Origin: JAFGED01 sp964551295
GTDB taxonomy: Bacteria; Chloroflexota; Anaerolineae; B4-G1
Direction: 5' to 3'
NCBI GenBank assembly: GCA_964551295.1
Contig: CAZKDJ010000072.1
Location: 1 to 18,148 of the forward strand
DNA: 18,148 bases
In this document: one piece after another, positions 13,078 to 18,148 of the stretch
How the letters are laid out: the number at the start of each line of letters is the position of its first letter
Position numbering within the stretch: position 1 is the first letter of the stretch
Notes under the pieces: generated by a model
Databases searched by the model: none
What the model saw: the letters and a program-made list of their open reading frames with translations, nothing else
Told to the model about the DNA's origin: nothing
Translations under genes and position numbers: made by a program

Positions 13078-13331
13078 TATGCGCCTGCCCCGATTTCTTT
13101 CTCTGCCAGTACCCACAACTGCCCACTTCCGCCAGTTGCGCACAGACCCGCCATGGGGCACGCGGCGCACTTTCCGCCGCATTCCCCCGCCACTCGCTTC
13201 AGATACCCCATGCGACACAGATCCTCTAGCATCACCTCGACCAGCTCAGGCGTCGTATCCAGCTCGCGGGCCAGATCGGCCACACGGCGCGTGCCGCCGG
13301 AGCGTAGCAATTCAAGCAACCGATTCAACAC
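13077..13331 (-). CDS. FeoC-like winged-helix regulator with cysteine cluster
   Basis: An 84-residue protein. Residues 1-48 form a helix-turn-helix/winged-helix (LNRLLELLRSG, RRVADLARELDTT, VEVMLEDLCRMGYLKRV), as in the FeoC-like and LexA/DtxR-type DNA-binding folds. Then come four cysteines in the order C51-x3-C55-x2-C58-x5-C64 (ECGGKCAACPMAGLC), similar to the [4Fe-4S] cluster loop of FeoC. FeoC proteins bind FeoB and protect or gate it, or act as iron-responsive regulators. The GTG at 13331 is chosen over the GTG at 13364 because GGAAGG lies six bases upstream and the length then fits the family (about 80). It is separated from feoAB by two genes, and its stop shares a base with the start of cobA. 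Confidence 0.72.
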   Translation of the reverse strand: MLNRLLELLRSGGTRRVADLARELDTTPELVEVMLEDLCRMGYLKRVAGECGGKCAACPMAGLCATGGSGQLWVLAEKEIGAGA

Positions 13332-13367
13332 AACTAACCTTCCAAATCCTAACCGCAAAACCACGTA

Positions 13368-13982
13368 CTACGACTTTTTAGCCAACACCAGAATCCAACC
13401 CGGTTTGGAACCATCATCGACTGCAATATCGCCGTAACCGGCGTCGCGCAAACATTCCCGGAACTCGTCAGGCGTGCAGAGCTGCAGCACTTTGGCCCAC
13501 TTGTCCCGTTCCCCAACACCGGGGCATCTGTTCACAATCAGCAACGCCCCAGATGGCTTCAAGACCCTTTTGATTTCCTGCAAATCCTCGCCCAGATTGG
13601 GCCAAAACTCGATCGTCTCGAATGCTGTGACGACATCGAACATATCATCCGAGTACGGCAGCGACGAAACAGAGCCGTGATCGATCTCAGCACGACCGCT
13701 TTGGATGATTGACTCGTTCACTTTCCGCGACAGTTTCACCATGTCCAGCGAGTGATCGACGCCGTATACCTTTCCGTTCGACGCCTGTGCCGCCAAAAGG
13801 TTCACCACCTTGCCACCGCCACAGCCGACGTCGAGCGCTATCGAATCCGGCTTGATTGCGACGTGATCCAGCCCCCAGTGATAAGAATCGCTATGGCCGG
13901 CGTTCATCAACAGGCCAAGGAGCCTACCCAAGAGGCCTGCAGGGTTGCCCCCGAACTCCAGAAACTTGGCAGAAAGGCTCAT
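13368..13982 (-). CDS. Class I SAM-dependent methyltransferase
   Basis: A 204-residue methyltransferase of the Rossmann type. SAM motif I is ALDVGCGGGKVVNLLA (49-64), the acidic residue closing strand 2 is D76 (VYGVDHS), and motif II is SSLPYSDDMFDVVTAFETIEFWPNL (107-130 by position), followed by the post-motif III segment EIKRVLKPSGALLIV (136-150). The pattern is UbiE/menaquinone-like in style but too general to assign a substrate. The start is ATG 13982, preceded by AGGTGAG; a GTG six bases earlier is possible. The distance from the upstream YibE/F-like stop is seven bases, so the two are cotranscribed. It is followed by 36 bases and the FeoC-like gene. Confidence 0.82.
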   Translation of the reverse strand: MSLSAKFLEFGGNPAGLLGRLLGLLMNAGHSDSYHWGLDHVAIKPDSIALDVGCGGGKVVNLLAAQASNGKVYGVDHSLDMVKLSRKVNESIIQSGRAEIDHGSVSSLPYSDDMFDVVTAFETIEFWPNLGEDLQEIKRVLKPSGALLIVNRCPGVGERDKWAKVLQLCTPDEFRECLRDAGYGDIAVDDGSKPGWILVLAKKS

Positions 13983-13989
13983 TCTCACC

Positions 13990-15180
13990 TCACATCTGTT
14001 CCGCCGCGCGGGTTTCCTGCCGCACCGCCCAGCGCGCGATCAAGCTGGCGATCAGCCCGGTGATGGGTACCGCCAGGATCAACCCCAGGCTGCCCACCAG
14101 CGTGCGCACGATCTCTTCGGTGATCGGCTCGCGGTTGATGCGATACCACAGCGGCTCCGTGTAGATGGTGAACACCAGCATCAGCGGCAGCGATGCCCCC
14201 ACGTATGCCAGTAGCAGCGTGTTGACCATAGCCGCGATGTGATCCCGCCCGATGTTGAGGCTGCTGCGAAACAACTCGCGCCAGCTCAAACCGCGATTGG
14301 CGTTCGCCAACTCGAACACCGCCGACGACTGGCCCACGCAGATGTCGTCCAAGACCCCCAGCGCGCCGATGATGATGCCGGCCAGCACCAGCCCGCGAAA
14401 GTTCAGGTCGGGCCCTATCTCCATGGCCAGGTAAGAGGCCTCCTCCGGCTGCCCCAGGCCGGTCAGGTGCGCCCAGGATACGAACAGCGTCGCCAACCCA
14501 CAGGTCAGCAGCAGGCTCAACATCATCCCCAGCACCGCCGCGTGGGCCTTGTAATTCCAACCATAGACCAGATAGGTCGAAGCGAGCAACAGGATGGCGG
14601 AACCGAGAATGCTCACCAGCACGGGGTCGTACCCGGCCTTGATCATGGGCAGAATGAAGAAAAAGATCACGAACAGGCTCAACAGCGTGCCCGCAAGTGA
14701 GCGCAATCCCCGGCCCCGCCCTACCAATGCGACGAATCCCACGAAAAATACTGCGATCCAGAGAATGGGCGTCGTGCGCACGAAATCGGCGATATAGATG
14801 TGCTCGTGACATTGTTCCTGAACGCACATCTCGTCGCGCACCAACAGAACCTTGTCGCCGACGTCGAACAGGCGCTCGCTGCTGATAATGTTGACGGTGC
14901 CCTCCTCGATCTCGATCTCTTGCCCCGCCAGCGAGCCGTCTTCGACGTGCAGCAACACCCGTTGGTAAGGATACCCGCCGGGCTCCCTGACCCCCTCCTC
15001 CAGTACTTCGACCACGCGCGCCGTCATCGTCTCCGTCTCGGCCGCGGGAGCGTCAGGTGCCAGGGGCTCTTCCTGGGGTTCGGGAGACGGTGTCAACCAC
15101 TGTCCTAGAACAATGGCCGCCACCGCCAGTGCGATCAGCGCGACGATGCCGACGACGATGTAACGCTCTAGCTTTGACAT
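13990..15180 (-). CDS. YibE/F-like polytopic membrane protein
   Basis: A 396-residue protein with one N-terminal membrane helix (about 6-26), a soluble extracytoplasmic-type domain (about 50-133, including the RVLLHVEDGSLAGQEIEIEEG beta-rich part and C119/C124), and about seven membrane helices from 135 to 385. Residues 263-341 match the YibE/F family: GLVLAGIIIGALGVLDDI (263-280) and GRDHIAAMVNTLLLAYVGASLPL (311-333). The reaction or transport role of the family is not known; fusion of YibE and YibF halves in one chain is common. Its start codon ATG at 15180 directly follows the feoB stop (tag then ATG), so it is made with FeoB and likely acts in the same membrane process, for example ion balance. 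Confidence 0.82.
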   Translation of the reverse strand: MSKLERYIVVGIVALIALAVAAIVLGQWLTPSPEPQEEPLAPDAPAAETETMTARVVEVLEEGVREPGGYPYQRVLLHVEDGSLAGQEIEIEEGTVNIISSERLFDVGDKVLLVRDEMCVQEQCHEHIYIADFVRTTPILWIAVFFVGFVALVGRGRGLRSLAGTLLSLFVIFFFILPMIKAGYDPVLVSILGSAILLLASTYLVYGWNYKAHAAVLGMMLSLLLTCGLATLFVSWAHLTGLGQPEEASYLAMEIGPDLNFRGLVLAGIIIGALGVLDDICVGQSSAVFELANANRGLSWRELFRSSLNIGRDHIAAMVNTLLLAYVGASLPLMLVFTIYTEPLWYRINREPITEEIVRTLVGSLGLILAVPITGLIASLIARWAVRQETRAAEQM

Positions 15181-17232
15181 CTAAAGACCTCCCCAAGTAG
15201 CCAGCCAATAGACAGCCGAGCCCGCGCCCCAAGATACGACCAGCAAGAAGGCCAGGTTAAAGAGCGTCCAGCCCCACGAACCGGTCTCCTGCTTGACGGC
15301 GGCCACCGTCGCCACGCACGGCACAAAGAGCATCTGCACCACCAGAAAGGCCAGCGCCGTGGGGATAGACAATGTGCCCGCCAACGTCGCCGCCAACCCG
15401 GCCTCCTCCTCCGTGCCAAAGAGCACTCCCAGCGTGGCAATCGAGTTCTCTTTGGCGATAAAGCTGGCCAAGAGCGCAACCAGCAGCCGCCAGTCAAAGC
15501 CCATCAGGCCACCCACCGGCTCCAGCCAGCGGCCCACTTGGGCCAGGTAGCTGGTCTCGATATCCCCGCCAGGCAGCACCGAAAGCGCCCACACCACCAC
15601 CGAGACGGGCAAGATCACCACAATGGCCTTGCGCAAGAACTCGAGGCTGCGCTGCCACACCAGCAGGCCGATCGTGCGCCAGTTGGGCACATGGTACAGC
15701 GGTAACTCCATGATGAACGCCGCCCGTTGGCCGCGGAAGAGCAGGCAATTGATCAACACCCCAGAGAGGGCCAGCACCAGTAGCGCCAGCAGGATCATCC
15801 CCCACGAGACCAGCGTGGCGGCGGAGCCGAAAAAGGCCGGGGCCAGGAAGGCGATCACCGTCATGCGTGCCGTGCACGGCACCAGCGGGGCCAACAGGAT
15901 CGTCACCAGCCGCGCGCGCCGCGACTCGATCACGCGGGTGCCCAACACCGCCGGGACGTTGCAGCCAAAGCCCAAAAACAGCGGCAGGAACGACTTGCCG
16001 TGCAGCCCCATCAGGTGCATGAAGCTGTCCATCACATACGCCCCACGAGCCATGTAGCCCACGTCCTCCAAGATCCCCATCACGGCGAAAAATATGACCA
16101 GGATGGGTAAGAAGGTGAGCATCGCGCCTGCACCGCCGATGACGCCATCGGCCACCAAACCGACGAGCCAAGCGGGTGCGCCAACGCCGGCCAGCCAAGA
16201 CCGCGCCAGGTCAGCCGAGGCCCCCACCACGTATGTATCCAACAGGTCCTGTAACGGTGCGCCCAGGGTGTATGTCAGAGCAAAGGTCAGCCCCAGAATA
16301 GCCGCCAGGATCAGCAATCCCCAGATAGGATGCGTGGCCCAGCGGTCGAGCCGCTCCGTCAGGCCAATCTGCCCAGGCTTGGGGCGGGTCACGGCGGCGC
16401 GGATCATGCGCCCGATCCACTCGTAGCGCCCGCTGGCCACGGCCACCAGCGCATCGTCGTGGGCGCGCAATACATCCTGCACCGCCTGCCAGCGTTCTTC
16501 GGGCAGGCACTCTTGCATCATCTCGGTGATAGCGCGATCTCCCTCCAAAAGCTTTAGCGCCACCCAGTCCTGTGGATAAGGCGCCGGCACACACCCCTCG
16601 AGCAGTTCCTCGATCTTGGCCAGCACCTCCCGGTGATCGGCGCGAATCTCGGGTAACTTTGGCGCGTATTCATAATCGCCGCGCGCCACCTCGCCGATCG
16701 CCGCCACCAGGTTGCGCACGCCGATGTTCTTGGAGGCCACCATCGGCACCACCTTGGCCCCCAGGGCCGCCTCCAACACCTCCGGTTCGATGTGGAACCC
16801 CTCCTGCTCGGCCACGTCGATCATATTCAATCCCACAACTACCGGCACTCCCAAAGGAAGCAGCTCTGCCACCAGGTAGAGACTGCGTTCGAGGATCGCC
16901 GCGTCCACCATCGCCACCACCACGTCCGGTTTCTCGCGGATGATGAACTCGCGGGTGATGACCTCCTCGGCCGAGTTGGCCGTCAGGCTGTAGGTACCGG
17001 GGAGATCGACCAGGCGGTAGGTCGATCCATCGTGGGTAAACGCTCCCTCCTTCCGCTCGACCGTCTTGCCGGGCCAGTTGCCCACGTGTTGGTTGAGACC
17101 GGTGAGCACGTTGAACACCGTCGACTTGCCCACGTTGGGCTGCCCGGCCAACGCCACAAGCACGGTCTCTTCCGCACTATCTAGCTCTGAGACTAAAGTC
17201 TCTTCAGCAACAAGAGAATGACTGATGCTCAT
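15181..17232 (-). CDS. feoB: Ferrous iron transport protein B
   Basis: A 683-residue Fe(II) transporter. The N-terminal cytoplasmic G domain is complete: G1 GQPNVGKS (30-37), switch I with T58, G3 DLPGTYS (76-82), G4 NMID (136-139) and a G5-like ASKNIG (166-171). A guanine-dissociation-inhibitor helical region (about 180-280) leads to the membrane part. The gate motifs are present: GFGCNVPAV (421-429, C424), PCTARMTV (452-459, C453), ELPLYHVP (509-516), IAKENSI (592-598) and FVPCVATV (636-643, C639). Length is normal for the shorter FeoB forms. The GTP-fuelled protein moves ferrous iron across the inner membrane. The ATG at 17232 overlaps the feoA stop by four bases, so the two are translationally coupled. 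It probably responds to the Fur-type operator upstream of fur. Confidence 0.96.
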   Translation of the reverse strand: MSISHSLVAEETLVSELDSAEETVLVALAGQPNVGKSTVFNVLTGLNQHVGNWPGKTVERKEGAFTHDGSTYRLVDLPGTYSLTANSAEEVITREFIIREKPDVVVAMVDAAILERSLYLVAELLPLGVPVVVGLNMIDVAEQEGFHIEPEVLEAALGAKVVPMVASKNIGVRNLVAAIGEVARGDYEYAPKLPEIRADHREVLAKIEELLEGCVPAPYPQDWVALKLLEGDRAITEMMQECLPEERWQAVQDVLRAHDDALVAVASGRYEWIGRMIRAAVTRPKPGQIGLTERLDRWATHPIWGLLILAAILGLTFALTYTLGAPLQDLLDTYVVGASADLARSWLAGVGAPAWLVGLVADGVIGGAGAMLTFLPILVIFFAVMGILEDVGYMARGAYVMDSFMHLMGLHGKSFLPLFLGFGCNVPAVLGTRVIESRRARLVTILLAPLVPCTARMTVIAFLAPAFFGSAATLVSWGMILLALLVLALSGVLINCLLFRGQRAAFIMELPLYHVPNWRTIGLLVWQRSLEFLRKAIVVILPVSVVVWALSVLPGGDIETSYLAQVGRWLEPVGGLMGFDWRLLVALLASFIAKENSIATLGVLFGTEEEAGLAATLAGTLSIPTALAFLVVQMLFVPCVATVAAVKQETGSWGWTLFNLAFLLVVSWGAGSAVYWLATWGGL

Positions 17233-17525
17233 CCCGACCTCTTGCGCACATAGATTTTCCTCGCCTCGCCCCGGCCCAGCGCGATACGGGCGTCGCGCAC
17301 ACGGGCGATGAGCGGTCCCCGGCCATAGTTCTGCAAAACCGTTACCTCAACTCCGGGCGTAAATCCCAGGCTCGTCATCCGGCAGAGCAATCCCCTTCCC
17401 CCGGCCATCGTCGCCACGACGCCCTGCTCCCCGGTGCGCAAGGCACTCAGCGGTACAGTGTCACTTCCCGGCAGCGGCAGTGGTGGCAACTCTACACACA
17501 CATCCGACTCATTCTTGATCGCCAC
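17229..17525 (-). CDS. feoA: Ferrous iron transport protein A
   Basis: A 98-residue SH3-like protein. Residues about 24-97 match FeoA: VPLSALRTGEQGVVATMAGG, RMTSLGFTPGVEVTVLQNYGRGPLIARV, and the C-terminal ARIALGRGEARKIYV strand. FeoA is a small cytosolic partner needed for full FeoB function. The first 23 residues are an extra tail rich in acidic and proline residues. The start is GTG 17525, five bases after GGGAGGA; it lies 17 bases inside the end of fur. Its stop overlaps feoB. The product is expected at the inner membrane surface with FeoB. Confidence 0.93.
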   Translation of the reverse strand: MAIKNESDVCVELPPLPLPGSDTVPLSALRTGEQGVVATMAGGRGLLCRMTSLGFTPGVEVTVLQNYGRGPLIARVRDARIALGRGEARKIYVRKRSG

Positions 17526-17964
17526 ATTGTCCTCCCATTTGATCCTGGCACTGAGCGCAATAGCCGCTCAGGCGCAAATGCGCGTCTGTAACACAAACTC
17601 CCTCTCGCGCGTTCACATCTTGCTCAATCTGCGCTATCTCAGGCGCGTCAAACTCGATCACTTTGCCACAGCCCAGGCAGATGAAGTGGTAGTGCGGCTG
17701 GTCCCGCACTGCCTCATAGTGAGCGTGCTCCTCACCCAAACTATGCTCCTCCACCAGCCCCATCTCCTTGAGCACAGCCAGTGTGCGGTAGACCGTCGCC
17801 AAGCTGATATCGGGGTCGCGCGCCTTGGCACGGACGAAGAGGGCCTCGGCGTCCAAATGGGCGTCGCTTCCCTCCAGCACACCTAGAATCAACCGGCGCT
17901 GAGAGGTCAAGCGCCGGCCAGTCGCGCGGAACGTATCCCGTAGCTGATCGATTGACTCGTCCAT
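17509..17964 (-). CDS. fur: Fur-family ferric uptake regulator
   Basis: A 151-residue metal-dependent repressor of the Fur family. The winged-helix DNA-binding domain (about 1-80) contains the recognition helix DISLATVYRTLAVL (52-65). The dimer/metal domain contains HYHFICLGCGKVIEFD (91-106) with H91 and H93. Two CxxC pairs, C96/C99 and C136/C139, make the structural zinc site. The residue at the position of Asp104 in PerR is E104 (IEFD), which favours an iron sensor over a peroxide sensor, though Zur cannot be excluded from sequence alone. The ATG at 17964 is preceded by AAAGG; an earlier in-frame start at 18006 would run into the promoter and operator. It leads the operon, as in many fur-feo loci, and is likely autoregulated. 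Confidence 0.9.
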   Translation of the reverse strand: MDESIDQLRDTFRATGRRLTSQRRLILGVLEGSDAHLDAEALFVRAKARDPDISLATVYRTLAVLKEMGLVEEHSLGEEHAHYEAVRDQPHYHFICLGCGKVIEFDAPEIAQIEQDVNAREGVCVTDAHLRLSGYCAQCQDQMGGQCGDQE

Positions 17965-17980
17965 GCCGTCTGCCTTTCTT

Positions 17981-18003
17981 TTATTGAGAATAGTTCTCAA
18001 TAA
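17981..18003 (-). promoter_or_regulatory. Fur-type operator (10-3-10 palindrome) across the fur transcription start
   Basis: TTATTGAGAA (17981-17990) and TTCTCAATAA (17994-18003) are perfect inverted repeats around TAG. Inside it, TGAGAAT-A-GTTCTCA is very close to a 7-1-7 Fur-family box of the TGAnAAT-n-ATTnTCA type. It lies directly after the -10 hexamer of the fur promoter and covers the expected first transcribed base, so bound repressor would block RNA polymerase and shut off the whole operon. Confidence 0.85.
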
Positions 18004-18005
18004 CA

Positions 18006-18033
18006 ATTATACATCTTTGCCTGGATTTGTCAA
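18006..18033 (-). promoter_or_regulatory. Sigma-70 promoter of the fur-feo operon
   Basis: On the - strand, TTGACA (18033-18028) and TATAAT (18011-18006) are both full consensus matches separated by 16 bases. The predicted start is near 17999, inside the operator palindrome and about 35 bases before the fur ATG. Confidence 0.88.
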
Positions 18034-18037
18034 GCTT

Positions 18038-18065
18038 TTGACGTCCCGCGCTAAAGCAGTATAAT
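18038..18065 (+). promoter_or_regulatory. Divergent sigma-70 promoter pointing out of the window
   Basis: TTGACG (18038-18043) and TATAAT (18060-18065) are separated by 16 bases on the + strand. Its -35 element is only four bases from the -35 element of the fur promoter, so the two are back to back and may compete or share regulation by the Fur-type operator. The consensus ribosome site AGGAGG follows at 18081-18086. Confidence 0.7.
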
Positions 18066-18090
18066 CAAGCTCAACATCGCAGGAGGCTAA

Positions 18091-18148
18091 CTACGTATCT
18101 GCTTCGAAAATAGACTTGTAGCCACGGATTCCATTCCGCGCTATGGAA
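18091..18148 (+). other. Possible start of a partial gene at the right edge
   Basis: After AGGAGG (18081-18086) no ATG, GTG or TTG lies at a normal distance. One frame is open from 18091 (just after an in-frame TAA) to the end of the window and would read RICFENRLVATDSIPRYG from 18094, but it has no standard start codon; an ATC at 18097 is at a workable distance. The other two frames soon stop. A short hairpin, TTCCAT (18129-18134) with ATGGAA (18143-18148), sits at the very end. This may be a leader or a gene with an unusual start or a base error. Confidence 0.25.

Noticed and set aside
13078..13218. N-terminal extension of the corrinoid adenosyltransferase
   Set aside because: The extra residues are basic and without family resemblance, and they overlap the FeoC-like gene in another frame; GTG 13077 gives the normal family length.
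13985..14827. 280-codon - strand frame inside the YibE/F-like gene
   Set aside because: It is a shadow in another frame of a gene with clear membrane helices and family motifs.
15494..16198. 234-codon - strand frame inside feoB
   Set aside because: It is a shadow of the FeoB membrane part, which is complete in the main frame.
17509..17964. PerR assignment for the Fur-family gene
   Set aside because: The residue matching Asp104 of PerR is Glu (E104), which points to a metal-responsive rather than peroxide-sensing protein, and the gene leads feoAB.
17965..18006. Fourteen-residue extension of Fur from an upstream start
   Set aside because: It would put the coding start within the -10 element and operator, before the predicted transcription start.
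18129..18148. Terminator or attenuator hairpin at the right edge
   Set aside because: The six-base stem is cut by the window end and could be chance; it cannot be judged without more sequence.

Overview
This 18,148-base window looks like a chromosomal segment from a fairly GC-rich free-living bacterium. A Chloroflexota (Anaerolineae-like) origin is the best guess. The reasons are a Hanks-type Ser/Thr kinase fused to an ATPase, a secreted bactofilin-like polymer protein, a DUF4870 membrane protein, a UROD-like protein paired with a PL22-like propeller, and TGGTA-rich intergenic repeats. This taxonomic call is an inference from gene content only. There is no rRNA, tRNA, CRISPR array, transposase or phage gene in view.

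Left part (1-9203, all + strand): the tail of a CPBP-type membrane protease, a GNAT acetyltransferase that looks N-terminally shortened, a small three-helix membrane protein coupled to it, and an AT-richer orphan protein. A hairpin-forming intergenic repeat comes next, then a DUF4870 membrane protein and a GYD-domain protein. A PL22-like beta-propeller and a UROD-like protein with a visible HxC...C metal motif form a pair, followed by a DinB/DUF1706-like protein. Next is a 633-residue ATPase-kinase fusion. An 18-bp perfect inverted repeat separates it from an exported bactofilin-like protein with a C-terminal membrane domain.

Middle (9214-11428, - strand): a two-gene unit made of a TPR/zinc-ribbon/multi-helix membrane protein and a concanavalin-fold (GH16-like) protein without visible catalytic acids. 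It is transcribed convergently towards the bactofilin-like gene, with only 10 bases between the stop codons.

Right part (11525-17964, - strand): a tightly packed eight-gene run in the order fur, feoA, feoB, yibE/F-like, SAM methyltransferase, feoC-like, corrinoid adenosyltransferase and THUMP-domain RNA methyltransferase. Start and stop codons overlap or nearly touch at almost every junction. It begins at a near-consensus sigma-70 promoter (TTGACA, 16-base spacer, TATAAT), and a 10-3-10 perfect palindrome of Fur-box type lies across the predicted transcription start. The simplest reading is an autoregulated ferrous-iron uptake operon that has gained corrinoid and RNA modification genes. A second strong promoter points the other way, out of the right edge of the window. 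It is followed by a consensus ribosome binding site but no ordinary start codon.

The items most worth a second look are the Fur-type operator with the composite iron/corrinoid operon, the ATPase-kinase fusion, the extracytoplasmic bactofilin-like protein, the PL22/UROD pair, and the divergent right-edge transcript.
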